Shown here in pieces: positions 17,579 through 26,465 of a stretch of 64,000 nt of DNA (position 1 is its first letter; each line of letters opens with the position of its first letter). A model generated the notes under the pieces. That model ran no database searches. It had not been told where the DNA came from and was given only the letters and a program-made list of their open reading frames with translations. Source of the stretch: Streptomyces pristinaespiralis (GTDB lineage Bacteria > Actinomycetota > Actinomycetes > Streptomycetales > Streptomycetaceae); NCBI RefSeq assembly GCF_001278075.1, contig NZ_CP011340.1:7375501-7439500 (forward strand). Reading direction: 5' to 3'. Both the position numbers and the translations under genes were made by a program.

Positions 17579-19408
17579 GTGTCAACGGGGGAGAACGAAC
17601 GGCTGGCCGGGCGTTATCGGCTGGTCGGGCAACTGGGCCGCGGCGGAATGGGCGTCGTCTGGCGGGCGGTCGACGAGGTCCTCGGACGCGAGGTCGCCGT
17701 CAAGGAACTGCGCACGTACACCGACTCGTCGGCGCCCGAACTGGCCGACCTGACCGTGCGGATGCAGCGCGAGGCGCGGGCCGCCGCCCGCGTCCGGCAC
17801 CCAGGGGTCGTCGCCGTCCACGACGTCGCGGAGCACGAGGGCCGGCCGGTCATCGTGATGGAGCTCGTCGACGGCCCCTCGCTCGACGACGTGCTGAACA
17901 CCCGCGGCGTGCTGGACCCGCGGGAGGCCGCCGGCATCGGCGCGAGGGTGCTGGAGGCGCTCGGAGCCGCGCACCGCGCCGGTGTGCTGCACCGGGACGT
18001 CAAACCGGGCAACGTCCTGCTGGACCGCTCCGGCCGGGTGGTGCTCACCGACTTCGGCATCGCGGCCATGGACGATCCCGGCGACGGCTCCACGTCCCGT
18101 CTCACCCGCAGCGGTGAGATCGTCGGCTCCCTCGACTACCTGGCCCCCGAGCGTGCCCAGGGCAACGATCCGGGCCCGGCCTCCGACGTGTGGGCGCTCG
18201 GCGCCACCCTGTACGCGGCGGTCGAGGGCTCCTCCCCGTTCCGCCGGACCTCCACCTGGTCGACGCTCACCGCGATCGTCGCCGAGCCGCTGCCGGAGCC
18301 CCTGCGCGCCGGTCCGCTCGCGCCCGTACTGCGGCAGCTGATGCACAAGGACCCGGCACGGCGGCCCGACGCCGACGCGGCGGCGCGGATGCTGTCCGCC
18401 GTCGCCGCAGGCGAGGATCCCGCCGGACACACGGCGCCGCTCGGACCGCCGGTGGACGGACCGCGCGAACAGGCACCGCCCAGGGTGCCGACGGTGCTCA
18501 GCGCCGCGCCCTACCAGCCGCAGGGCTTCGGTCCCGCGGAGCCGGAGCCCGCCGCGGGCGGCGCGGTGCCCGGTCCTCCGGGGACGTACGCGGCGCCGGC
18601 GGCCGGTGCGGTGCCCGGACCCGTGGCGTCGTACACGCCGCAGGCGGCCGGGCCTCCGGGAACTCCTCCCGGCGGCGGGCCGGTCCGGCACGGCCGCGGC
18701 AAGGTGATGATCGCCGCAGCCGTCGCCGCGGTCCTGCTCGCCGGCGGCGGCGTGACGTACGCGCTCGTCGGCAAGGACGACGGCGGCACCACCCGAGGCG
18801 ACCTCGCGGGCGGCGAGGCCGCCGGCCCCTCAGCCGGCGCGGGCCCTTCCGGTGACACGCCGGGCACCGGCCCGGCGGGCGAGCGGTCCCCGAGCGCCGG
18901 GAGCGGGCCCGACGAGAAGGGCGGCGAGGGGACGAAGTCACCGTCTCCGGCGTCGAAGGCGCCCGTTCCGGGCGGAGCGGCGGCCGAACCGGACGCCGGC
19001 GATTCGACCGGCGGGAGCGAGAGCGGTTCGGGGGGTGGCTCCGACGGCGGCGCCTCCGGCGGTTCCACGGGCGGGAGTTCGACCGGCGGAGGCGGTACGA
19101 CGGGCGGCGGCGACTCCGAGCCCGCGCCGGCGTGCCACGCGATCGGCGCCGGCAAGTACAACTGCCAGGTCTGGAAGACCGCGCAGTCCTACAACGACGG
19201 CGGCGCCCAGGTCGGTGTCCTCAACGCGGGCACCAACTACTTCTACTGCCAGGCGAATCTCGGCCGCCGCGAGACCTCCGGCGAGTGGACCAACGTCTGG
19301 TGGGCAAAGACCGACGACGACAGCGGGAACCGCAATGTCTGGGTGAGCGACGTCTACGTCCAGGGCGGCGCCAACGACGAGCCGGTACCCGGCCTCCCCG
19401 TCTGCTGA
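17579..19408 (+). CDS. receptor-type Ser/Thr protein kinase
   Basis: A 609-residue transmembrane PknB-like kinase. The kinase domain spans about residues 10-270: GRGGMGVVW glycine loop, VAVKEL (Lys42), HRDVKPGN catalytic loop, DFGIA, and LAPERAQG. A Pro/Gly-rich linker follows, then one membrane helix (VMIAAAVAAVLLAGGGVTYAL), a long Gly/Ser/Thr-rich stalk and an extracellular domain of about 90 residues with three or four Cys residues (ACHAIGAGKYNCQVW, YFYCQANLG, LPVC). The outer domain is not PASTA; its SH3-like look suggests binding of a cell-wall ligand. The start GTG follows GGAGCGGGG. Confidence 0.9.
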   Translation: MSTGENERLAGRYRLVGQLGRGGMGVVWRAVDEVLGREVAVKELRTYTDSSAPELADLTVRMQREARAAARVRHPGVVAVHDVAEHEGRPVIVMELVDGPSLDDVLNTRGVLDPREAAGIGARVLEALGAAHRAGVLHRDVKPGNVLLDRSGRVVLTDFGIAAMDDPGDGSTSRLTRSGEIVGSLDYLAPERAQGNDPGPASDVWALGATLYAAVEGSSPFRRTSTWSTLTAIVAEPLPEPLRAGPLAPVLRQLMHKDPARRPDADAAARMLSAVAAGEDPAGHTAPLGPPVDGPREQAPPRVPTVLSAAPYQPQGFGPAEPEPAAGGAVPGPPGTYAAPAAGAVPGPVASYTPQAAGPPGTPPGGGPVRHGRGKVMIAAAVAAVLLAGGGVTYALVGKDDGGTTRGDLAGGEAAGPSAGAGPSGDTPGTGPAGERSPSAGSGPDEKGGEGTKSPSPASKAPVPGGAAAEPDAGDSTGGSESGSGGGSDGGASGGSTGGSSTGGGGTTGGGDSEPAPACHAIGAGKYNCQVWKTAQSYNDGGAQVGVLNAGTNYFYCQANLGRRETSGEWTNVWWAKTDDDSGNRNVWVSDVYVQGGANDEPVPGLPVC

Positions 19409-19438
19409 CTCACGCCGCCCCGGCCGGGCCCGCCCCGG

Positions 19439-20497
19439 TCAGGACGGCGGCGGGATCTCCCCGGAGCCGCGGGGGACGAGCACCGTCTCCAGGGCCACCT
19501 GGGACGGTTCGTCGTTCACGCCGTCGAGCCTGCGGAACAGCCGCTCCGCCGCGGTGCGCCCCAGGGCCGCGGCGTCCTGGGCTATGACGGTGATGCCGAG
19601 CAGGTCCGCGAGCTCGATGTCGTCGAACCCGACGAGGGCGACGCGCTGGTCGTGCCCGGCGAGGACCCGTACGGCGGTCACCGTCACCCGGTTGTTGCCG
19701 GCGAAGATCGCGGTGACCGGCTCCGGGCCCGCCAGCACCGACTTCACGGCCTCCTGGACCCGCTCGGGCGCCGTCGAGCCGAGGGCCACCCACGAGTCGT
19801 CGATCACCAGACCCGCGTCCTCCATGGCGGCCCGGTAGCCGCGCAGCCGCTCCACGGCGGTGTGGATGCGCGGCTGGTCGCCGATGAAGGCGATACGGCG
19901 GTGGCCGTGGGCGATCAGATGCGCCACACCGGCCCGCGCGCCGCCGAAGCTGTCGGAGAGCACCACGTCCGCTTCGATCCGGCCCGGCGGACGGTCGACG
20001 AACACCGTGGCCACGCCCGCCTTCATCTCCGGCTCCAGATAGCGGTGGTCGTCGCCCGCCGGAATCACGATCAGACCGTCCACCCGGCGTGCGCACAGCG
20101 CCAGCGCCAACTCCTGCTCCCGCTCCGGGTCCTCGGCGCTGGAACCGTTGATGAGCAGCGCCCCGTGGGCCCGCGCGACCTCCTCGACCGCGCGGCTCAG
20201 CGGACCGTAGAACGGGTCGGCGAGATCCTCGAGAACGAGGCCGATCGAGGCGGTACGGCCCTTGCGCAGCACCCGCGCGCTGTCGTTGCGGCGGAACCCG
20301 AGGGACTCGATGGCCTCCTGCACCCGGCGTTCCGTGTCCGGCGTGACACCCGGCTCGCCGTTCACCACGCGTGAGACCGTCTTCAGCCCGACACCGGCCC
20401 GTGCCGCCACGTCCTTCATCGTGGGCCGGTTCCCGTAGCGGGGCTCGGGGCCGCGAGGGCTGCCCGGAGGCGTCGGAGGACGGGTCGAATCGGCCAC
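19439..20497 (-). CDS. LacI family transcriptional regulator
   Basis: A 352-residue repressor. The N-terminal helix-turn-helix is TMKDVAARAGVGLKTVSRVV with the hinge VTPDTERRVQEAIESLGFR. It is followed by a periplasmic-binding-protein-like sugar domain (LVLEDLADPFYGPL, VGFDDIELADLL). The start is GTG at 20497 after AAGGA. It is divergent from the ROK kinase gene, and a perfect 12-bp LacI-type site lies between them, so it probably controls that gene and itself. Confidence 0.9.
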   Translation of the reverse strand: MADSTRPPTPPGSPRGPEPRYGNRPTMKDVAARAGVGLKTVSRVVNGEPGVTPDTERRVQEAIESLGFRRNDSARVLRKGRTASIGLVLEDLADPFYGPLSRAVEEVARAHGALLINGSSAEDPEREQELALALCARRVDGLIVIPAGDDHRYLEPEMKAGVATVFVDRPPGRIEADVVLSDSFGGARAGVAHLIAHGHRRIAFIGDQPRIHTAVERLRGYRAAMEDAGLVIDDSWVALGSTAPERVQEAVKSVLAGPEPVTAIFAGNNRVTVTAVRVLAGHDQRVALVGFDDIELADLLGITVIAQDAAALGRTAAERLFRRLDGVNDEPSQVALETVLVPRGSGEIPPPS

Positions 20498-20571
20498 GGT
20501 GCGCTGTCCTTATGGGTCTGGGCGGTCACGTTCTTCGTATTTGTAGCGTGTGGCGTCGAGCATAGGCCCTG

Positions 20572-20583
20572 GACAACGTTGTC
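20572..20583. promoter_or_regulatory. LacI-type operator
   Basis: GACAACGTTGTC is a perfect palindrome with the central CG typical of LacI/GalR-family operators. It lies 74 bp upstream of the LacI start and 61 bp upstream of the ROK start, and so could control both. Confidence 0.7.
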
Positions 20584-20644
20584 AGGGGAATGGAGACTGT
20601 TATGGAAACCGCAGGTCCGACAGCTCCCGGGGGATCCCGTACCG

Positions 20645-21607
20645 ATGCATAACAGCCTCGTCGCCGCTCTCGACATCGGCGGCACCAAGATCGCCGGCGC
20701 GCTGGTGGACGGCAACGGCGCGATTCTCCACCGCGCCCAGTGCCCCACACCCGCCCACGACGACGGCGAGACGGTGATGCGCGCGGTCGAGAGCATCCTC
20801 GCCGAGCTGACGGCCTCACCGCTGTGGGTCCGGGCCACGGCGCTCGGCATCGGCAGCGCCGGCCCTGTCGACGCCTCCGCCGGTACGGTCAGCCCGGTCA
20901 ACGTGCCCGGGTGGCGCGCGTTCCCCCTCGTGGACCGGGTGTCGCACGCCGTCGGCCGCCATCTGCCCGTCACCCTCGTCGGCGACGGCGTCGCGATGAC
21001 CGCCGCCGAACACTGGCAGGGCGCCGCCCGCGGCTACGACAACGCACTGTGCATGGTGGTCTCCACCGGCGTCGGCGGCGGCCTGGTGCTCGGCGGCAAG
21101 CCGCACGCCGGGCCGTCGGGCAACGCCGGACACATCGGCCACATCAGCGTGGACCTCGACGGTGACCTGTGCCCCTGCGGCGGGCGCGGCTGCGTGGAAC
21201 GCATCGCCAGCGGACCCAACATCGCCCGCCGGGCGCTCGAGAACGGCTGGCGGCCCGGACCCGGCGGCGACACGTCCGCCGCCGCCGTCGCGGAGGCGGC
21301 GCGCGCCGGGGACCCCGTCGCCACCGCCTCGTACGAGCGCGCCGCCCAGGCGCTCGCCGCGGGGATCGCGGCCACCGCCACGCTCGTCGAGATCGAGATC
21401 GCCGTGGTCGGAGGGGGCGTGGCCGGGGCGGGCGAGGTCCTGTTCGGCCCGCTGCGGCGTGCGTTGCGTGACTACGCCGCCCTTTCCTTCGTCCAGCGGC
21501 TGACCGTCGCGCCCGCGGTGACCGGCACGGACGCCGGGCTGGTGGGCGCGGCGGCCGCGGCCACGCTGGGGCAGGGGGAGGCGGCGGTACCGGCCGGGCG
21601 GGCCTGA
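20645..21607 (+). CDS. ROK family sugar kinase (glucokinase-like)
   Basis: A 320-residue ATP-dependent sugar kinase of the ROK family. The phosphate-binding DIGGTKIAGAL is at residues 10-20. The sugar and zinc region reads SGNAGHIGHISVD and CPCGGRGCVERIASG. There is no N-terminal helix-turn-helix, so it is an enzyme and not a ROK repressor. I chose ATG 20645 because the conserved start of the domain follows directly; a TTG upstream would add 22 unlikely residues. It is probably induced with the divergent LacI regulator and may phosphorylate sugar imported by the nearby ABC system. Confidence 0.88.
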   Translation: MHNSLVAALDIGGTKIAGALVDGNGAILHRAQCPTPAHDDGETVMRAVESILAELTASPLWVRATALGIGSAGPVDASAGTVSPVNVPGWRAFPLVDRVSHAVGRHLPVTLVGDGVAMTAAEHWQGAARGYDNALCMVVSTGVGGGLVLGGKPHAGPSGNAGHIGHISVDLDGDLCPCGGRGCVERIASGPNIARRALENGWRPGPGGDTSAAAVAEAARAGDPVATASYERAAQALAAGIAATATLVEIEIAVVGGGVAGAGEVLFGPLRRALRDYAALSFVQRLTVAPAVTGTDAGLVGAAAAATLGQGEAAVPAGRA

Positions 21608-21650
21608 GCGGCGCGCCTCCTGAAGGCGCGCGTTCGCAGGTCTCGGGCCC

Positions 21651-21738
21651 GGCGCGGTTGCGTGACGTCCCCCGGGCGCGGCCCGGCGCGGTTGCGTGAC
21701 GTCCCCCGGCCCGGTCCGGCGCGGTCGCGTGACGTCCC
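21651..21738. repeat. three-copy intergenic direct repeat
   Basis: A unit of about 24 bp with core GGTTGCGTGACGTCCCCCG occurs at 21651-21674 and 21685-21708, with a degenerate third copy at about 21718-21738 (GCGGTCGCGTGACGTCCC). The period is 33-34 bp. The array fills the gap between the ROK kinase and sigma factor genes. Each unit contains the palindrome GACGTC. Confidence 0.7.
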
Positions 21739-21818
21739 GCGCGGTCGGCCCGGGCAGGCCCGGCAAGCGCCGGCCAGAGACGGCCCGCGCCCCGGCTCGT
21801 GCCCGCCGAGCCACCGCG

Positions 21819-22697
21819 TCACGCCGGACTGTCCAGGAGGGCCAGGTGCACCTCGCGAAGGCGGTCCGGCTCCGCGATCACGTCGATCTCGGTGATCCTG
21901 TCGTCCTCGATGGTGAACTCGAGGACCAGGAACAGCCGGCCGCGCGGCGCCATCACCAGGCCGACCGAGCCGTTCACCAGCGCCGGTTCGCTGAAGCGGA
22001 CCCGCTCCGACGCCGCCGACGCACCCCTGGCCACGGCCTCGGCGCCGTGGAACACGAGAGGTTCCGGTGTCGGTCCGACGGCCCGGTCCGCGCGGAAGAC
22101 GACGTCCGGATGGAGAACCGCCACCAGCGCGTCGAAGTCCCCGCCGCGAGCTGCGGCGAGGAACGCCTCGACGACCCGTCGTTGCTGGGTCCGGTCGGTC
22201 TCCGGCGCGGGGGCCGTACCCCGGACACGGCGGCGGGCGCGGCTCGCCAGTTGCCTGGTCGCGGTGGGGGAGCGCTCGATCATGGGGGCGATCTCGTCGA
22301 AGGGCACGGCGAACATGTCGTGGAGCACGAACGCGAGCCGCTCGGCCGGCGACAGCATGTCGAGCACCACCAGCAGAGCCAGTCCGACCGAGTCGGCCAG
22401 CAGCGCCTCCTGCTCCGGGTCGGGTCCGTCCGCCTTGTCGGCGGTCGCCGGCTCGAGGGGTTCCTCTCGCCGCCTTTCGCGGGTGCGGAGCATGTTCAGA
22501 CACACCCGTGCCACGATCGTCGTCAGCCAACCGCCGGGGTTCTCGATGTCACTCGTCCCCGCGCGGTCGACGCGCAGCCATGCCTCCTGCACCGCGTCCT
22601 CGGCCTCGCTCGCGGAGCCGAGCATCCGGTAGGCCACCGCCTTCAGGCGGGGCCGGTGCTCCTCGAAGCGCTCCTTCGACCAGGCGTGCTCGTCCAC
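21819..22697 (-). CDS. sigJ: ECF41-type sigma factor with SnoaL-like extension
   Basis: A 292-residue sigma factor. Region 2 includes YRMLGSASEAEDAVQEAWLR and WLTTIVARVCLNMLR; region 4 includes LSPAERLAFVLHDMFAVPFDEIA. About 110 extra C-terminal residues form a SnoaL_2/NTF2-like domain (FLAAARGGDFDALVAVLHPDVVF), the hallmark of the ECF41/SigJ group, where the extension tunes activity in place of an anti-sigma factor. These genes usually sit beside a COE (carboxymuconolactone decarboxylase-type) gene; none is present here. The gene symbol follows family usage only. Confidence 0.85.
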   Translation of the reverse strand: MDEHAWSKERFEEHRPRLKAVAYRMLGSASEAEDAVQEAWLRVDRAGTSDIENPGGWLTTIVARVCLNMLRTRERRREEPLEPATADKADGPDPEQEALLADSVGLALLVVLDMLSPAERLAFVLHDMFAVPFDEIAPMIERSPTATRQLASRARRRVRGTAPAPETDRTQQRRVVEAFLAAARGGDFDALVAVLHPDVVFRADRAVGPTPEPLVFHGAEAVARGASAASERVRFSEPALVNGSVGLVMAPRGRLFLVLEFTIEDDRITEIDVIAEPDRLREVHLALLDSPA

Positions 22698-22903
22698 TGG
22701 ATCTCGTTCCTCTCTCGGGTCTCAAGGAAGTAGACCCCGTGGAGCCCTGCGATGTGACAGGAGCCGTGGGGCGCGCGTTTGCGGTAGGGCTTGTTGGAGT
22801 CTGTTGGGAGAAGGCTCGTTCAACCCCTTGACGACATGCCTTGTTGAGGGTGAGATCCAAGCCTCGCGTTCGGTTGTGTTGGGTTGCAGCCCGAGGAGGC
22901 AAC

Positions 22904-24241
22904 ATGGCGCAGGTCTCGTTCGACGGTTCCGCCGTGCCCGGAGGCCGGGTGTCCCGGCGGAGTCTGCTCAGGGGCGCGGCGGCGGGCGCCGGCGCGGTGG
23001 CGTTGCCCGCGGTGCTCGCCGCCTGCGGAAGCGGCCCCGGCGGCGACGGCAGAACTATCCGCCTGGGGTCCAACTCCTCCGACCCGGTGCCGAAGAAGGC
23101 CTTCGCCGCCGCCTTCGCCGCCTACGAGAAACAGTCGAAGGAAGGGCGGAAGGTCAAGGTCAACACCGTCGACCACAACACCTTCCAGGAGAACATCAAC
23201 CGCTATCTCCAGGGCAAGCCCGACGACGTCTTCATGTGGTTCGCCGGCTACCGCATGCAGTTCTTCGCCAAGAAGGGGCTGCTGCACGACATCAGCGACA
23301 TCTGGGGGTCGTACGAGGGCTTTTCGCCGGCGCTCAAGGCCCAGTCGACGGGCGAGGACGGCAAGCAGTACCTCACGCCGTACTACTACTACCCGTGGGC
23401 GGTGTTCCACCGCCGGAGCGTCTTCGAGGAGCGCGGGTACCAGGCGCCCGGGACCCTCGACGAATACATCGCGCTGGCCCGGCAGATGCAGAAGGACAAG
23501 CTCGTTCCCATCGCGTTCTGCGACAAGGACGGCTGGCCCGCGATGGGCACGTTCGACTACATCAACATGCGGACCAACGGTTACGAGTTCCACCGGCGGC
23601 TGATGGCCGGCGAGGAGGCGTGGACCAGCAACGAGGTCCGGCAGGTCTTCGACACCTGGCGCAGCCTGCTTCCGTACTGCCAGCCCGCGGCCAACGGCCG
23701 AACCTGGCAGGAGGCGGCCACCAGCCTCCAGAAGAAGCAGGCGGGGATGGCCGTCTTCGGACTCCCGCACCCCGGCCAGCAGTTCCCGGAGGAGGAACAG
23801 GACGACATCGACTTCTTCCCGTTCCCGGTGATCAACCCGGAGCACGGCCAGGACGCCGTCGAGGCGCCCATCGACGGGTTCCTGCTGGCGAAGAAGTCCA
23901 AGTCCCTGAAGCAGGACAAGGTGATGGAGAGCGCCAAGGACCTGCTGAAGTGGCTGTCGACGGGAGAGGCCGAGGACATCTACCTCGCGGGCGATCCGAA
24001 CAACATCGCGGTCAGCGACCGGGCCGACACCTCCAAGTACACCGCGCTGCAGAAGAAGGCCGTGGAACTGGTCTCCGGCGCCAAGCAGATCTCGCAGTTC
24101 CTGGACCGTGACACCCGGCCGGACTTCTCCTCGGTGGTGATGATCCCGGCCATCCAGAGCTTCATCAACGACCCGAAGGACGTGGACGGTCTGGTCAACG
24201 GCATCGAGCGCCAGAAGAAGACGATCTTCGCCGCCGACTGA
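22904..24241 (+). CDS. ABC sugar-binding lipoprotein
   Basis: A 445-residue extracellular solute-binding protein for carbohydrate import. The N-terminus has a twin-arginine-like RRSLLRG, a hydrophobic core and the lipobox VLAAC (Cys41), so it is probably a Tat-exported lipoprotein. The body matches family 1 binding proteins: DDVFMWFAGYRMQFFAKKGLL, YYYYPWAVFHRR, and a C-terminal YLAGDPNNIAVS. Aromatic residues near the pocket suit a sugar ligand. The ATG follows GAGGAGG. It is first in an operon with two permeases; the start of the next gene overlaps its stop. Confidence 0.9.
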   Translation: MAQVSFDGSAVPGGRVSRRSLLRGAAAGAGAVALPAVLAACGSGPGGDGRTIRLGSNSSDPVPKKAFAAAFAAYEKQSKEGRKVKVNTVDHNTFQENINRYLQGKPDDVFMWFAGYRMQFFAKKGLLHDISDIWGSYEGFSPALKAQSTGEDGKQYLTPYYYYPWAVFHRRSVFEERGYQAPGTLDEYIALARQMQKDKLVPIAFCDKDGWPAMGTFDYINMRTNGYEFHRRLMAGEEAWTSNEVRQVFDTWRSLLPYCQPAANGRTWQEAATSLQKKQAGMAVFGLPHPGQQFPEEEQDDIDFFPFPVINPEHGQDAVEAPIDGFLLAKKSKSLKQDKVMESAKDLLKWLSTGEAEDIYLAGDPNNIAVSDRADTSKYTALQKKAVELVSGAKQISQFLDRDTRPDFSSVVMIPAIQSFINDPKDVDGLVNGIERQKKTIFAAD

Positions 24242-25191
24242 TGCCCATCGGCCGGCTGATGCCCATGATGAGGGAACGGGAGGCACCGCCCGTGCCGACG
24301 CGCACCGTTGGACGACGGCGACGTTTCACCCGCCGCGACGCCGGGGTCATCGGAGTGCTCCTCGGCATACCGGTCCTGCTGGACGTCTTCGTCGTCTGGG
24401 GGCCGACCCTCGCGTCCGTGGTGCTGTCCTTCACCAGCTGGGACGGCATCGGGGACATCTCCTGGGTCGGCACGGACAATTACGAGAACCTCTTCACCAA
24501 CTACCCGGCCTTCTGGCCGGCCGTCCGCCACAACGTGCTCTGGCTGGCCTTCCTCGGGCTGGTGTCGACCCCGTTCGGACTGCTGCTCGCCGTGCTCGTC
24601 GACCGGGGGGTGCGGTTCAGCCGCTTCTACCAGTCGGCCCTGTACATGCCCGTCGTCCTGTCCCTGGCCGTCGTCGGATTCATCGCCCAGCTCGTCTTCT
24701 CGCGCGACCAGGGCGCACTCAACGCCGTCCTGGGAGGCGGCACCAACCCCACCGACTGGCTCGGCGACCCCGATCTGAACATCTGGATGATCCTGCTGGC
24801 CGCGGCCTGGCGCCACACCGGCTACGTGATGATCCTCTACCTCGCCGGGCTGAAGGCCGTCGACCCGGCCCTCAAGGAAGCGGCGGCCATCGACGGCGCG
24901 AGCGAGCGGCAGACGTTCTTCCGCGTCGTCCTGCCGACCCTGCGCCCCGTCAACATCATCGTCGGCGTCATCACGGTCATCGAGGCCCTGCGCGCCTTCG
25001 ACATCGTCTACGCCGTCAACAAGGGCCGCAACGGCCTGGAACTGCTCTCCGTCCTCGTCACCGACAACATCATCGGAGAGGCGAGCCGGATCGGGTTCGG
25101 CTCGGCCATCGCCGTGGTCCTGCTGCTCGTGTCCATGGGGTTCGTCGTGACGTTCCTGGTCCAGGAGATGCGTGGGGAGAAGAACCGATGA
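24241..25191 (+). CDS. ABC sugar permease (MalF-like)
   Basis: A 316-residue inner-membrane permease with six predicted membrane segments. The EAA loop that docks the ATPase is EAAAIDGASERQTFFRVVLP. The ATG overlaps the previous stop by one base (TGATG), and the next gene overlaps by ATGA, so the three genes are translationally coupled. No ATP-binding subunit is encoded in the operon. Streptomyces commonly uses one shared ATPase, MsiK, for such importers. Confidence 0.92.
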   Translation: MPIGRLMPMMREREAPPVPTRTVGRRRRFTRRDAGVIGVLLGIPVLLDVFVVWGPTLASVVLSFTSWDGIGDISWVGTDNYENLFTNYPAFWPAVRHNVLWLAFLGLVSTPFGLLLAVLVDRGVRFSRFYQSALYMPVVLSLAVVGFIAQLVFSRDQGALNAVLGGGTNPTDWLGDPDLNIWMILLAAAWRHTGYVMILYLAGLKAVDPALKEAAAIDGASERQTFFRVVLPTLRPVNIIVGVITVIEALRAFDIVYAVNKGRNGLELLSVLVTDNIIGEASRIGFGSAIAVVLLLVSMGFVVTFLVQEMRGEKNR

Positions 25192-26108
25192 CACTCGACA
25201 CCGCTCCGCCCCCCACCCGCACCACGGCGGTGGCCCCGGTACGGAGCCGGCCGCGGCGCGGCCCCGGCCGGTTCGGGGTGCACGCCTTCCTGATGGCCGT
25301 GTCGCTGGCCTTCCTCGCCCCGCTGATCCTCGCTGTGTACGCCTCGTTGAGGCCGTACGAGGAGACCTCCGAGCACGGCTACTTCTCCTGGCCGGACAAC
25401 CTGTCCCTGGACTACTACCAACAGGCCTTCACCGACTCGGGGATGACGAAGTACTTCGTCAACACCCTGATCATCGCCGTCCCCGGGGTGCTGCTCGCGC
25501 TCTTCTTCGCCTCGTTCGTCGCCTTCGCCGTCGCCCGGCTGCGGTTGCGCGGATCGATCGTGCTGCTCATGCTGTTCACCGCGGGCAACCTGCTGCCGCA
25601 GCAGGTCATCGTCACCCCGCTGTACGTGCTGTTCAACCGCATCCCGCTGCCGTACTGGATGTCCGACTCGATGACGATGTTCGACTCGTACTGGGCCGTC
25701 GTGCTGGTGCAGACCGGCTTCCAGATCGGGTTCTGCGTCTTCGTGCTCGCCAACTTCATGCGCACCCTGCCGCAGGAGATCCTCGAGGCGGCGATCGTGG
25801 ACGGCGCGGGGGTGTGGACCCAGTACTGGCGCGTCACGCTGCCGCTGTGCCGGCCCGCGCTGGCGGCGCTCGGCACACTCCAGTTCACCTGGATGTACAA
25901 CGACTTCCTGTGGGCGCTGGTGTTCATCTCCGACGGCGACAAGCTGCCCATCACCTCGGCGCTGAACAACCTGCGCGGCCAGTTCTTCACGGATTACAAC
26001 CTGCTGGCGGCGGGGTCGGTGATCGTGGCGCTGCCGACGCTCGTCGTCTTCCTGCTGCTCCAGCGCCACTTCATCGCCGGGCTGACGCTGGGCTCCACCA
26101 AGGGCTAG
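25188..26108 (+). CDS. ABC sugar permease (MalG-like)
   Basis: A 306-residue partner permease with six membrane segments. Its EAA loop is EAAIVDGAGVWTQYWRVTLP. It starts at ATGA over the stop of the first permease. The gene appears intact and ends LTLGSTKG. Its TAG stop is part of the CTAG at which the downstream mobile element begins, so the insertion has separated this operon from whatever followed it, often a glycoside hydrolase gene in such loci. Confidence 0.92.
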   Translation: MTLDTAPPPTRTTAVAPVRSRPRRGPGRFGVHAFLMAVSLAFLAPLILAVYASLRPYEETSEHGYFSWPDNLSLDYYQQAFTDSGMTKYFVNTLIIAVPGVLLALFFASFVAFAVARLRLRGSIVLLMLFTAGNLLPQQVIVTPLYVLFNRIPLPYWMSDSMTMFDSYWAVVLVQTGFQIGFCVFVLANFMRTLPQEILEAAIVDGAGVWTQYWRVTLPLCRPALAALGTLQFTWMYNDFLWALVFISDGDKLPITSALNNLRGQFFTDYNLLAAGSVIVALPTLVVFLLLQRHFIAGLTLGSTKG

Positions 26109-26121
26109 TAGTGCTTCGTTA
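26109..26121 (+). repeat. left terminal inverted repeat
   Basis: TAGTGCTTCGTTA matches the right end at 28070-28082 in 12 of 13 bases on the opposite strand. Confidence 0.75.
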
Positions 26122-26160
26122 CGTCGGGTGATCTTGCGTGGTGTTGGGCATCTTCTTGGC

Positions 26161-26400
26161 ATGAGGCTGGGGGAAGTGGAACGACTCCAGGGTGAGTTAT
26201 CGGAGTTCGTTGCCGATGTGTTCGCCTCGGTGCCGCGGCGGGATCAGCGGCGGTGGGGCGAGTGTTATCTGCGGGGCCTGATGCTGGATGGCCGGCGCAA
26301 GTCGGTCCAGCCGATGGCCGAGCGTCTGCCGGACGGGAACATGCAGGCCCTGCAGCAGTTCGTGAATCAGTCGCCGTGGGATCCGCTGCCGGTCAGACAG
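26161..26400 (+). pseudogene. IS701 family transposase, N-terminal fragment
   Basis: About 80 residues match the start of actinobacterial IS701 transposases: FVADVFASVPRRDQRRWGEC, GLMLDGRRKSVQPMAERLPD and NMQALQQFVNQSPWDPLPVR. Homology stops near 26397, where the sequence changes to unrelated DNA. Full-length family members are about 400 residues, so the catalytic DDE core is missing. The fragment contains a TTA leucine codon (26197-26199), rare in this window. An upstream in-frame start at 26128 is possible. Confidence 0.85.
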
Positions 26401-26465
26401 CGGGTCCCACGTTCTTACCGGCACCCCTACATGTCCGTTCGCCGTAGCTATACGAGAACAGTGCC

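Noticed and set aside
22801-22860. Operator for the sugar importer (GTTCAAC/GTTGAGG arms)
   Set aside because: Only five of seven arm bases pair and the spacer is long; the match is not better than chance.
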